The position numbers were made by a program, and so were the translations under genes. A stretch of DNA of 64,000 nucleotides, from the NCBI GenBank assembly GCA_044341025.1, contig JBIISM010000002.1, forward strand, positions 282,251 to 346,250, read 5' to 3'. Below the pieces are notes generated by a model, which ran no database searches, had not been told where the DNA came from, and worked only from the letters and a program-made list of their open reading frames with translations. The DNA comes from JABMMZ01 sp044341025 (GTDB taxonomy: Bacteria; Bacteroidota; Bacteroidia; NS11-12g; UBA955). Below, piece after piece: positions 7,598 through 15,858 of the stretch. Position 1 is the stretch's first letter, and every line of letters begins with the position of its first letter.

Positions 7598-8089
7598 ATA
7601 TTTTATTGTTTTATAAAGCTATTTGATGAATAAATAGTTTAACACCTGAAAAATTAGCATTCAATCGCTCCGGAGGTGCGAAATTATACTTGCTTCGGAG
7701 AAGCATAAGTATTATAGCATTTCATACAAACGAAATCTCCGCTCCGTAGGAGCGGTATTATGATAAACCGCCAATGCGGTTTAATTTAAAAATTGCCATT
7801 GACTCGCATTGTAGGTGTGAAATTATAATTGAATTCTATGGACATTTTATAATGTCGCTCCTACAGAGCTTGAATTCATTCTCATGAATTTTGCTATAAT
7901 AATTTAGCCCCTACAGGGCAAGCATAATGCCGCTCCTATGGAGCTGACCTGATGGTAGCTTCATTTGTTTTTATTTAAAACATTAAATAACTGCCCCTAA
8001 CCCCTAAGCTTATCACTTCCCCAATCAATTTATCAATTTATCATTTACCCAATTGATCATTCTCCCCTTATCTTTGCATTTTGTATTTT
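7598..8089. repeat. Cluster of short palindromic repeats
   Basis: No gene is seen. Between 7650 and 7950 there are at least five short palindromes spaced by tens of bases: TGCTTCGGAGAAGCA (7691-7705), CCGCTCCGTAGGAGCGG (7739-7755), AAACCGCCAATGCGGTTT (7765-7782), GCCCCTACAGGGC (7907-7919) and GCTCCTATGGAGC (7932-7944). They share the CTCC(n)GGAG core. The flanks are AT-rich with repeated AAATTATA and GAATTC-like pieces. Bases 8020-8065 hold short CAATTTATCA repeats. Confidence 0.8.
8069..8076 (+). promoter_or_regulatory. -7 promoter element of the persulfide dioxygenase gene
   Basis: TAtcTTTG at 8069-8076. Transcription would start near 8082, which excludes the TTG at 8081 as a practical start and supports the ATG at 8090. 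No TTG is found at the ideal -33 distance. Confidence 0.5.
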
Positions 8090-9487
8090 ATGCACATAGA
8101 ACAAATATACACAGGATGCTTGGCTCAGGGAGCCTACTATATTGAAAGCGATGGCGAGGCAGCGATAATTGATCCACTTCGTGAAGTTCAACCATACATA
8201 AATTTAGCGAGCTCTCGTGGCGCAAAAATTAAATATATTTTCGAAACCCATTTTCATGCTGATTTTGTATCGGGGCATTTAGACCTTAGCCGCAAAACTG
8301 GAGCACCAATAATTTACGGACCAAATTCAAATCCTGAGTTTGAAGCCCATATGGCCAAAGACCATGAGTTGTTTAATTTGGGTGATTGTGCCATTAAGGT
8401 ATTGCATACACCTGGCCACACACTCGAAAGCACTTGCTATTTGTTGAAAGATGAGAATGGAAAAGACAATGCTTTGTTCAGCGGCGATACTTTGTTTTTA
8501 GGTGATGTTGGCCGTCCTGACCTTGCTCAAAAGGCTGCGGACATGACCCAAGAGGATTTGGCCGGCATGTTGTATGATAGTTTGATGACTCAAATCATGC
8601 CATTGGCTGACGATTTGATTATCTATCCTGCGCACGGCGCTGGCAGTGCTTGTGGTAAAAACATGATGAAAGAAACTTTGGATGTTTTTGGCAACCAAAA
8701 GAAAATGAATTATGCTTTGAATCAACCAAGCAGAGAAGCATTTATTGCTGCGGTAACTGATGGTTTAACACCCCCTCCAGGATATTTCGGAATGAATGTG
8801 GCCATGAACAAAAAAGGCTATACCAGTTTTGACGAAGTGCTTTCCAATGGCATGCAAGCTTTGACGGCTGAAGCGCTTGAAGCATTAGTTAACAATGAAG
8901 ATGCATTGGTATTGGATGTGCGTTCTGCAGCTGATTTTGCCAAAGGCTTTATACCACGTTCGGTAAACATTGGCTTGAAAGGCGACTTCGCGCCATGGGT
9001 AGGTGCTGTTGTAATGGATGTAAACCAAACCTTGGTTTTGGTATGTGGGGAAGGCGATGAAGAAGAAACCATTACCCGTTTGTCGCGCGTAGGATTTGAC
9101 AAAGTTTTGGGTTATTTGAAAGGAGGAATTCAAACTTGGATACAAGCACATAAAGAAATTGATACGGTTGATAGAATTGAAGCCGATGAATTTGCCCGTA
9201 TTTACAATGCTGATAACACAGAAGTAATTGATGTGCGTAAAGAATCTGAATATTCAACAGAGCATGTTTTGCATGCACAAAGCAGACCTTTGGCTTATAT
9301 TAATGAATGGTTTAGCAGTGTTGGTAAAGAGCCATTTTTATTGCACTGTCAAGGTGGATATAGAAGTATGGTAGCTGCTTCAATTTTGAAAGCAAGAGGC
9401 ATACACAATTTTAAAGAAGTAGATGGTGGGTATAAAGCTATATCTGCAACTGAAGTTGCGAAAACTTCTGAGAAAATAGCTCAATAA
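8090..9487 (+). CDS. Persulfide dioxygenase-like MBL hydrolase fused to two rhodanese domains
   Basis: 465 residues from the ATG at 8090. The N-terminal half (about 1-235) is a metallo-beta-lactamase fold with THFHADFVSGH (metal-binding, near residues 53-63), HTPGHT, FSGDTLFLGDVGRPD and YPAHGAGS. These match the ETHE1 group, which oxidises glutathione persulfide to sulfite using one iron. Two rhodanese domains follow (about 262-355 and 370-460). The first has an unusual loop starting CGEGDEE and may be weak or inactive; the second has the normal HCQGGYRS loop. Fusion of the oxygenase and sulfurtransferase steps suggests channelling of persulfide sulfur. Cytoplasmic, no signal peptide, and transcribed alone. 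Confidence 0.88.
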   Translation: MHIEQIYTGCLAQGAYYIESDGEAAIIDPLREVQPYINLASSRGAKIKYIFETHFHADFVSGHLDLSRKTGAPIIYGPNSNPEFEAHMAKDHELFNLGDCAIKVLHTPGHTLESTCYLLKDENGKDNALFSGDTLFLGDVGRPDLAQKAADMTQEDLAGMLYDSLMTQIMPLADDLIIYPAHGAGSACGKNMMKETLDVFGNQKKMNYALNQPSREAFIAAVTDGLTPPPGYFGMNVAMNKKGYTSFDEVLSNGMQALTAEALEALVNNEDALVLDVRSAADFAKGFIPRSVNIGLKGDFAPWVGAVVMDVNQTLVLVCGEGDEEETITRLSRVGFDKVLGYLKGGIQTWIQAHKEIDTVDRIEADEFARIYNADNTEVIDVRKESEYSTEHVLHAQSRPLAYINEWFSSVGKEPFLLHCQGGYRSMVAASILKARGIHNFKEVDGGYKAISATEVAKTSEKIAQ

Positions 9488-9583
9488 AAACAGTCTATGT
9501 ATTGTGAAATATAGGGGTATAGATGTTTGTTATATTATCCCTTTGTTTTATTGATAGTTGAAAAAACACGACAAAAATAAATA

Positions 9584-10432
9584 ATGAATAAAGAAGAACA
9601 AGTGTGGTTCATCAGTGGATGTTCTACCGGATTTGGGAAGGCTTTGGCAACAGCCGTTTTAGAGCAAGGGTACAAAGCCATTGTGACAGCAAGAAATCTA
9701 GTTGATGTGGAAGATTTATTGGCGCAATATCCTGAGCATTCAAAAGGTTTGGTTTTAGATTTGGAAAACCATGCACAAATTGTAAGTGCAGCTTCGGATG
9801 CTATTGCGGCATTTGGAAGAATTGATGTATTGGTTAACAATGCTGGAATAGGCTATTTTTCTTCAGCAGAAGAAGCGGATATGCAAATCGTACGTAAAAT
9901 GTTTGAGGTTAATTTTTTCGGATTAACTGAATTGACCAGTTTGGTCTTACCTCAAATGCGCAAACAAAAATCTGGACACGTAATGAATGTGTCTTCGATT
10001 GGCGGCTTGGTAGGATTTCCTGCGGTGTCTTTTTACAATGCAACCAAGTTTGCTGTAGCAGGTTATTCTGAAGCCTTGGCAAAAGAAACAGCACATTTGA
10101 ATATTAAAGTAACTGTGGTATGCCCGAGTGGATTCAGAACCGATTGGGCCGGACGTTCAGCTTTTGAAACACCTATACAAATAGAAGATTATGCACCAAG
10201 TGCAGGCGCCAATGCAGAAGCTATTCGCAGCAGAAGTGGAAAGCAGCCCGGTGATCCTGTGGCAGCAGCACACGCGATGATTAAAGCTTATGAAGCGACC
10301 AAAGCTCCTCTTTACTTGATGCTGGGCGCAGGCGCTTTAAATGGCGCTCGCAAGAAGTTAGAAGATTATGCGGTCGATTTTGACGCATGGGCAGATACCA
10401 GTTTGGGTGCCGATGTGCCTTTGCCGGCATAA
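9584..10432 (+). CDS. Short-chain dehydrogenase/reductase
   Basis: 282-residue classical SDR. The nucleotide-binding motif is GCSTGFG (about residues 12-18), followed by NNAG (near 90) and the catalytic serine in NVSSIGG. The YNATK motif (YxxxK) is complete. A C-terminal extension with LMLGAGAL and DAWADTSLGAD is typical of the oxidoreductase group often annotated as SDR family of unknown substrate. NADP(H) or NAD(H) use cannot be told for certain. It is followed by its own intrinsic terminator, so it forms a single-gene unit after the persulfide dioxygenase gene. Confidence 0.9.
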   Translation: MNKEEQVWFISGCSTGFGKALATAVLEQGYKAIVTARNLVDVEDLLAQYPEHSKGLVLDLENHAQIVSAASDAIAAFGRIDVLVNNAGIGYFSSAEEADMQIVRKMFEVNFFGLTELTSLVLPQMRKQKSGHVMNVSSIGGLVGFPAVSFYNATKFAVAGYSEALAKETAHLNIKVTVVCPSGFRTDWAGRSAFETPIQIEDYAPSAGANAEAIRSRSGKQPGDPVAAAHAMIKAYEATKAPLYLMLGAGALNGARKKLEDYAVDFDAWADTSLGADVPLPA

Positions 10433-10452
10433 TAGCATAATTATATAATTAG

Positions 10453-10484
10453 AAAGCAGCTTAAAAATTTAAGCTGCTTTTTTT
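10453..10484 (+). terminator. Intrinsic terminator after the SDR gene
   Basis: AAAGCAGCTTAAA / TTTAAGCTGCTTT stem followed directly by a run of seven T on the plus strand. Confidence 0.85.
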
Positions 10485-10502
10485 AGTGTAAGTCGAGTTT
10501 AA

Positions 10503-11468
10503 TTACTCAGCGGATTTGTTTTCCTCGCTGTTTTCAGCTTCAGGAGCCTCCTCAATTGCTGCAGTTTCTTCTTCCTCTTTTTTGCGGGCAAAGAATTTTT
10601 TACCAAGGAAAGCGAATAAAGCAATGATGCCGAAAATTAAAGGTTTGATGATTTTCAATAAGAAAATTCCGATTTTAGCCAGTATGCCTGTTTTGGCTAA
10701 AATGCCACCAACGATCAAGCCACCGATGCCATATTCAGCTAATTTGTCGGTGTCTTCATTGAAGTCAGCGTATGTTTGGCCAGTGTTGAAGTTTGTAGAT
10801 GCCAATATTATATTGATGTCTTTTTTAACTTCAGGCAACATAGACATGCCGGTGATGATATTCATTTCCAAGAATCCTTCTCGGCCTAAAACACGGATAT
10901 TGTAATTAAGGGTATGCTCTTCATCGGTCCCGAATGCAAGTTCTTTTGCCCAATGTAGTTTTTTGTTTTTCTCGTCGTAAAATGGAACCGCTGCCCATCC
11001 CAACATGCTTACTTTTTCGAAGCCCTGTTCGACACGTTCTTTGCTCGAAGCGTCTGCTTCTTCTTTTAATTGTTTTAAAAGATCGTCGTAATTAATGTCC
11101 TTGGCATCGTCGTCTTCTACATGGCCTTCGTTGTTGTAGTTGATATCTACCAACCAGCGCATGCCGGTAATCATGTTAGGCGTGTCCGACAAAAGCATGC
11201 CCAAAGAAAGAGCAGATGGCGGATTGCCATAAATTTCTTCCATCAGTACTTTTGATTCTTCTGGTCCTAGATACAAGCAACCTTGAGGGACATTAACAGT
11301 GGCTAAATTGTTGCCAATAATGATTTTCCCGGTTTTGTAATGGAAGGTATTAAGGATGCTGTCAGATCGCATTAATAGTTGCAAGCTTTCCATGGAAAAC
11401 GAGTCTTCTTGTGCTTTAATTTGAGAGAATGCGCTCAGCAAACAAACCAACATAAATAGTTTCTTCAT
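10503..11468 (-). CDS. DUF2167 family membrane-anchored protein
   Basis: 321 residues from the ATG that gives MKKLFMLVCLLSAF, a clear signal peptide ending IKAQ; an eight-codon upstream extension exists but would bury it. The body matches DUF2167: VPQGCLYLGPEES, YGNPPSALSLGMLLS, EGHVEDDDAKDINYDDLL, GWAAVPFYDEKNKKLHWAK, LNYNIRVLGREGFLEMN, and YADFNEDTDKLAEYG. A transmembrane region (about 250-290) and an acidic tail follow. The family is widespread and membrane-anchored, and its function is not established. No partner gene is adjacent: the SDR converges on its 3' end and the ABC-F gene diverges from its 5' end. Confidence 0.88.
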   Translation of the reverse strand: MKKLFMLVCLLSAFSQIKAQEDSFSMESLQLLMRSDSILNTFHYKTGKIIIGNNLATVNVPQGCLYLGPEESKVLMEEIYGNPPSALSLGMLLSDTPNMITGMRWLVDINYNNEGHVEDDDAKDINYDDLLKQLKEEADASSKERVEQGFEKVSMLGWAAVPFYDEKNKKLHWAKELAFGTDEEHTLNYNIRVLGREGFLEMNIITGMSMLPEVKKDINIILASTNFNTGQTYADFNEDTDKLAEYGIGGLIVGGILAKTGILAKIGIFLLKIIKPLIFGIIALFAFLGKKFFARKKEEEETAAIEEAPEAENSEENKSAE

Positions 11469-11567
11469 ATTTGAATGGGGTATAAACCACAAACATAGTG
11501 TTTTCTGAAGTTTTTTTAATAGATATTTGAGTTTCTTACAAGTCTTTAAAATGCGCGCAATTTTTGT

Positions 11568-11575
11568 TATCTTTG
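11568..11575 (+). promoter_or_regulatory. -7 promoter element of the ABC-F gene
   Basis: TAtcTTTG at 11568-11575, 18 bases before the ATG at 11594. No TTG at the ideal -33 spacing. Confidence 0.5.
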
Positions 11576-11593
11576 CACACCCAAAAATAATTT

Positions 11594-13210
11594 ATGATTA
11601 ATGTTTCAAATATCTCCCTGCGTTATGGGAAAAGGGTTCTGTTCGATGAGGTAAATGTCAAGTTTATTCCTGGCAATTGCTATGGCGTAATTGGCGCAAA
11701 CGGGGCCGGTAAATCTACTTTCATCAAAATCCTATCCGGAGAAATTGATCCTACAACCGGTAGAGTTGAAATTGAAAAAGGAAAACGTATGAGTGTTTTA
11801 AAGCAAAACCACTTTGAGTTTGACGGGTTTCAAGTATTGGAGACTGTGATAATGGGCAATAAAGAACTTTATGCCATTATGAAAGAAAAAGAAATCATCT
11901 ATGCCAAAGAAGATTTCAGCGATGAAGACGGAATTCGCGCCTCAGAATTGGAAGAGAAATTTGCCGAAATGGAAGGTTGGAACGCAGACAGCGATGCTGC
12001 TTCTTTGTTGAGTGGTTTGGGCATTGGCGAAGACATTCACTTCAGACCATTGCATGAATTGAACAACAACCAAAAAGTGCGTGTCTTGTTGGCGCAGGCT
12101 TTATTTGGCAATCCTGATATTTTGTTAATGGACGAGCCTACCAATGACTTGGATGTTGAGACCATCGCATGGTTGGAAAATTTCTTGGCTAATTTTGAAA
12201 ACACAGTATTGGTGGTTTCGCACGATAGACACTTCTTAGACTCAGTTTGTACCCACGTTGCCGATATTGACTTTAATAAAATTACCACTTATTCTGGTAA
12301 CTACACATTCTGGTACCAAAGTAGTCAGTTGGCTTTGAAACAACGCTCAGACCAAAATAAGAAATCAGAAGAAAAGAAGAAAGAGTTAATGGACTTCATC
12401 CAACGTTTCTCTGCGAACGTTGCAAAGAGTAAACAAGCAACCAGTCGCCGTAAGATGATTGATAAATTGAACATTGAAGAAATTAAACCATCAACCAGAA
12501 AATATCCCGGTATATTCTTTATTCAAGAGCGCGAGGCTGGCGATCAAGTATTAACAGTTGAAAATCTTAGCTGCTTGAACGATGGTAAGAATTTGTTTAG
12601 CAACATCAACTTCACCGTTAGTAAAGGTGAAAAAGTAGCATTCTTATCTAGAAATGCCCTGGCAATTACCAAATTGTTTGAATGTATCAATGGCAACGAA
12701 ACCCCTAAAACAGGAATTGCCGAATGGGGTGTAACCATTAAGCGCACCTATATTCCCAACGACAACTCACCGTTTTTCGAAGGCATTGATTTAAGTTTGG
12801 TTGACTGGTTGAGACAGTTTTCAAAAGAAAAAGACGAAACCTTTATCCGTGGATTCTTGGGTAAGATGTTGTTCAGTGGAGAAGAGAGTTTAAAGAAAGC
12901 GAAAGTATTGAGTGGAGGAGAAAAAGTAAGATGTATGATGAGTAAATCGATGCTTGAAAGTCCTAACTGTATAATCGCTGATGAGCCTACCAACCACTTG
13001 GACTTGGAAAGTATTCAGTCTTTGAACAACAGCTTTATCGATTATAAAGGCATCTTGTTGTTCTATTCACATGACCATGAGTTTTTGAACACTGTAGCCA
13101 ATAGAATCATCGAGATCGGGCCGAATGGAATGATTGATAAGCACTGTACCTACGATGAATATTTGGACGATGAGACCGTGGTAGAAAGAAAAGCTGCTTT
13201 ATACAATTAA
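11594..13210 (+). CDS. ABC-F family ATPase, YbiT-like
   Basis: 538 residues with two ATP-binding domains joined by a charged linker (about residues 245-310, rich in lysine and glutamate), and no membrane segments, as in ABC-F translation factors. The length and the C-terminal SHDHEFLNTVANRIIEI are close to YbiT. Domain 1 has an intact Walker A (GANGAGKST, residues 34-42) and DEPTND, but its signature is LNNNQ instead of LSGGQ. Domain 2 has LSGGEK and DEPTNH, but the Walker A position reads LSRNALAIT (about 351-359) with no GKS/T. ABC-F proteins act at the ribosomal E site. Its stop codon overlaps the next gene's start (TAATG), so both are translated from one message. Confidence 0.9.
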   Translation: MINVSNISLRYGKRVLFDEVNVKFIPGNCYGVIGANGAGKSTFIKILSGEIDPTTGRVEIEKGKRMSVLKQNHFEFDGFQVLETVIMGNKELYAIMKEKEIIYAKEDFSDEDGIRASELEEKFAEMEGWNADSDAASLLSGLGIGEDIHFRPLHELNNNQKVRVLLAQALFGNPDILLMDEPTNDLDVETIAWLENFLANFENTVLVVSHDRHFLDSVCTHVADIDFNKITTYSGNYTFWYQSSQLALKQRSDQNKKSEEKKKELMDFIQRFSANVAKSKQATSRRKMIDKLNIEEIKPSTRKYPGIFFIQEREAGDQVLTVENLSCLNDGKNLFSNINFTVSKGEKVAFLSRNALAITKLFECINGNETPKTGIAEWGVTIKRTYIPNDNSPFFEGIDLSLVDWLRQFSKEKDETFIRGFLGKMLFSGEESLKKAKVLSGGEKVRCMMSKSMLESPNCIIADEPTNHLDLESIQSLNNSFIDYKGILLFYSHDHEFLNTVANRIIEIGPNGMIDKHCTYDEYLDDETVVERKAALYN

Positions 13211-13572
13211 TGGTTAGAGACAAACTATTGAGCAATTCTCGTATGGTGTTTTTTTTAGAAACCATACACATTCCACTTTGGTTGTTAAAGGACTTGTGCT
13301 GGTTAATGGCTTACCGCAGTTTGGGTCTTGTAATGGCCATTCCTACGGTATTGGTTGCGCTTTTGATGGTATATGTAACCCTTGGCGACAAAGACCGGTT
13401 TCTTCCCAATGTTTCTATTGCTTTTTGGATATTGGCCAATTCCTCTTGGATGCTTGATGAGTTTTATTCCCTTGGTATTCGCAGCTACTGTATATATCCA
13501 TTTCTTGCTGGTATATTGGCGTTCATTATATATGTATTGTTAAAATTGATGAAGCCTAAAGAAGTTATTTAG
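13210..13572 (+). CDS. Small membrane protein, translationally coupled to the ABC-F gene
   Basis: 120 residues; not a family I can name. Its ATG shares a base with the upstream stop (TAATG), so translation probably depends on the ABC-F gene. After a short basic N-terminus, SRMVFFLETIHIPLWLLKDLCWLM looks like an amphipathic entry helix. It is followed by about three hydrophobic segments: LGLVMAIPTVLVALLMVYV, VSIAFWILANSSWMLDEFY and YPFLAGILAFIIYVLLKL. The acidic and aromatic residues in the middle helix (NSSWMLDEFY) are notable. Function unknown; similar small proteins occur in other Bacteroidota, but I cannot test whether the pairing with ABC-F is conserved. Confidence 0.85.
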   Translation: MVRDKLLSNSRMVFFLETIHIPLWLLKDLCWLMAYRSLGLVMAIPTVLVALLMVYVTLGDKDRFLPNVSIAFWILANSSWMLDEFYSLGIRSYCIYPFLAGILAFIIYVLLKLMKPKEVI

Positions 13573-13580
13573 AATTCATC

Positions 13581-13588
13581 TAAATTTG
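13581..13588 (+). promoter_or_regulatory. -7 promoter element of the ferredoxin-iscX pair
   Basis: TAaaTTTG at 13581-13588, with the ATG at 13600; no matching -33 TTG at normal spacing. Confidence 0.45.
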
Positions 13589-13599
13589 CCACCTTAATT

Positions 13600-13929
13600 A
13601 TGCCAACAATAACCTTCAATTTTGAAGAAAAAGATAAATCGCCTGTTACAGTTGAAATTTCTAAAGGAGAAATGATACTTGACGTGGCCTTAGACAGTGA
13701 TGTGAATTTACACCACAATTGCGGCGCTGTGTGTGCTTGCAGTACCTGCCACATTTATGTGGAGCAAGGTGCAGATGCCTTGGCGGAAATAAGCGACAAA
13801 GAAGAAGACTTTGTAGACCGTGCCCGCAGCCCTAAATACAATTCCCGTTTGGCTTGCCAATGTGTTTTGTTGCAAGACCAGGACTTGGTGGTAACGGTAC
13901 CTGATCAATCATTAATTATAGGTCATTAA
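13600..13929 (+). CDS. fdx: Adrenodoxin-type [2Fe-2S] ferredoxin
   Basis: 109 residues. Cysteines 41, 47, 50 and 86 form the C-x5-C-x2-C-x35-C pattern that binds the [2Fe-2S] cluster in adrenodoxin and Isc-type ferredoxins (core: CGAVCACSTCHIYVEQG and LACQC). Extra cysteines at 45 and 88 are also common in the Isc group. It probably donates electrons during iron-sulfur cluster assembly. The next gene, ten bases on, encodes IscX, which supports an Isc role, although iscS, iscU, hscA and hscB are not in the window. A role as electron donor to a monooxygenase is the less likely alternative. Confidence 0.9.
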   Translation: MPTITFNFEEKDKSPVTVEISKGEMILDVALDSDVNLHHNCGAVCACSTCHIYVEQGADALAEISDKEEDFVDRARSPKYNSRLACQCVLLQDQDLVVTVPDQSLIIGH

Positions 13930-13939
13930 TTTTAAAACT

Positions 13940-14173
13940 ATGAGTTTCGAATTACCAATATACTGGAAAGACCATGAGGACATCTCTATGGCATTATATG
14001 AAAGATTTGGCGATGATTTCGGCGAATCAAAAATCTACCGCATCCGTTTCACTGAACTTTTAGAATGGGTACTTGAAATACCTAATTTTAAAGGTACCCG
14101 CGAAGAGTGCACAGAAGGCCATTTGGAGATGATCCAAAGCGGTTGGGTTTACGAGTGGAGGGATAACCAGTAA
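13940..14173 (+). CDS. iscX: Fe-S cluster assembly protein IscX
   Basis: 77 residues, close to the family length (66 in E. coli). It keeps the family pattern: WKDHEDISMALYERFGDDF at the N-terminus, VRFTD-like RIRFTELLEWVLEIPNF, an acidic stretch, and a C-terminal ILEAIQ-like HLEMIQSGWVYEW. IscX is a small acidic protein that binds IscS and iron and tunes cluster assembly. It lies ten bases after the ferredoxin gene, the same order as at the end of the E. coli isc operon, so the two are almost certainly cotranscribed. The next bases are a dispersed-repeat remnant. Confidence 0.9.
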   Translation: MSFELPIYWKDHEDISMALYERFGDDFGESKIYRIRFTELLEWVLEIPNFKGTREECTEGHLEMIQSGWVYEWRDNQ

Positions 14174-14329
14174 GGAATAGGGGATAGGGTCCCTGTAGCA
14201 GAGACTGCACTTCGTTCCGTCACGCTACGGGATGAATCTAGGGTCTCCACCTCCGTTTCACTGCAGTGGACAAAGTAGGGTCTAGTGGGTCGGAAATGCT
14301 TCAATATTTCGGTTATAACTAATAACCTC
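14174..14329. repeat. Dispersed-repeat copy between iscX and the esterase gene
   Basis: GGGTCCCTGTAGCAGAGAC and CGTTCCGTCACGCTACGGGATGAAT near 14187-14236 resemble the copies at 2951-2990 and 6012-6130 (GCAGAG, GTCACG, CGGGATGAA). Two CTAGGGTCT/GTAGGGTCTAG pieces follow. No coding frame is supported. Confidence 0.55.
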
Positions 14330-15778
14330 TTACTCCCTCACCAACCTTATAACCTTCACATCCCCATTTAAATCTTTTAAAATTACACTGTAAATCCCTG
14401 CAGGTAAAAAGCGGATGTCTAGAACCGTTTTCTTTTCAGTAAGTGCGGCGTTGTTTAGCATTATTTGTCCCACGCTATTGTAAATGCTTACGCTAATTGG
14501 ACTGCTGCTGAACTGCTCAATTGTTATAGATGTTTGTGCCGGATTCGGATACAGATTGATTTTGTTTTTTGAGAAGGTGTTAGACAAGCTCGAAGGGAAA
14601 AAAGTGGTGTCACAAATCGGACTCGTGCTCACCAGTGGTGCAAAGAAATTGGCTAGATTATCGGATCTTAAAGTGAAGTTGTCGTAGGCATGACAAGGGT
14701 TGTTTATTTGATCGCTGCAACTGCCTTTGCCAATTAAGAAACTATAGGGAAAATTGGTGCTGGTAAATTCATTGTGTATGTTGTATCCGTAGTTAAAATT
14801 GCTGTTCCATTGGCTAAAGGTTCTGCTGCCATAAAGTTTTGCTGTGTTCGCAATGCCATAACAACCATAGCCGTTGGCCATACACCAAGACAAACCAGCA
14901 AACACGCGACCACTGTCAATTGGTACTACAATATCGCAGGGTTGGTGGTAAGAAAATATCCCTGGTTTTACATTGTTTGATTTTTTTTGTTTAAGCAAGT
15001 TGCTGAACATTGCGCCATACATATTCCCAATACCTTTAATGGTGTAACGGATATTGCTGGGTTCAATATTCCCTTCTATGCTCCCTAAATCAGGGCGAGC
15101 GATATTGGTGTTTGGAAATGACTTTCCTGCGTTGTATGCGCAATTTAATGCATTGGCATTGGGTTTTACTGCGTCACTAATTTTGTATGCTTGTGGAGGT
15201 TTTTCGCTGGTGGTATCCATCAAGCCTATCCCTAGGGCTGTAAAAGCCCCGGCGCTTTCACCTGCTAAAAAAACATTGGCGGTATCTATTCTGAAGGTTT
15301 TGTGTCTGTTAATTAAATAGCGCAAAGCACCTTTCCCATCTTGAATGGCACGAAAATAAGCGCGGTACCATTCGGAACTGTCTGTTGCGAAAATGCAAGA
15401 ATAGTTTGGGTAATTGCAGTTCCAAGCCAACTTGTCGGATATAAAACCCAAACGGTAATTGATGCTGGCCGTAACATATCCCCGTTTGGCAAATTGCTTA
15501 CACAGGTTAGTAATATTGCTTTCGTTCTTGTCGCCAGCTAAAAAAGCCCCGCCGTGTATCCAAATTAACAATGGTCTTGTGGCAATATGTGCTTTGTCAT
15601 CGCAAAATGGCATATAGATATCCAATTTTAATGTATCGATTCCACCATTGAAGTTGATGGCAGTTCCATAAACCACATTTAAGGTGCTATCGTATTGGTA
15701 TTTCTTGTCTTTCCATTGCTGGGCAAAAAGAGACGTGAACGGAAATAAGAGAATGATTAGTTTTAATGTTGATTTCAT
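14330..15778 (-). CDS. Secreted alpha/beta-hydrolase (esterase) with T9SS sorting tail
   Basis: 482 residues. Signal peptide 1-20 ends in FAQ. The catalytic domain (about 30-390) has the oxyanion motif IHGGAF (residues 74-79) and the nucleophile elbow GESAG with serine 175, which is the carboxylesterase/BD-FAE pattern. The C-terminal 75 residues are a sorting domain: NLYPNPAQTSITIE, VSIYNSVGQIML, then KVIRLVRE. The protein is thus exported by the T9SS to the surface or medium, probably to cleave esters (lipid, polysaccharide or plant-derived). The domain contains many cysteines for an exported protein. The substrate cannot be predicted. It stands alone between repeats and the SRPBCC gene. Confidence 0.88.
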   Translation of the reverse strand: MKSTLKLIILLFPFTSLFAQQWKDKKYQYDSTLNVVYGTAINFNGGIDTLKLDIYMPFCDDKAHIATRPLLIWIHGGAFLAGDKNESNITNLCKQFAKRGYVTASINYRLGFISDKLAWNCNYPNYSCIFATDSSEWYRAYFRAIQDGKGALRYLINRHKTFRIDTANVFLAGESAGAFTALGIGLMDTTSEKPPQAYKISDAVKPNANALNCAYNAGKSFPNTNIARPDLGSIEGNIEPSNIRYTIKGIGNMYGAMFSNLLKQKKSNNVKPGIFSYHQPCDIVVPIDSGRVFAGLSWCMANGYGCYGIANTAKLYGSRTFSQWNSNFNYGYNIHNEFTSTNFPYSFLIGKGSCSDQINNPCHAYDNFTLRSDNLANFFAPLVSTSPICDTTFFPSSLSNTFSKNKINLYPNPAQTSITIEQFSSSPISVSIYNSVGQIMLNNAALTEKKTVLDIRFLPAGIYSVILKDLNGDVKVIRLVRE

Positions 15779-15858
15779 TTCAGTTTATTTTATAACAAAT
15801 TAAATTAGAAAATAATGAAATCCAAAATTAATTTAATGGAATTAGATCTGCCTTGAGA

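Noticed and set aside
10516..10905. 129-codon ORF opposite the DUF2167 gene
   Set aside because: A shadow of the real minus-strand gene, with no recognisable domain.
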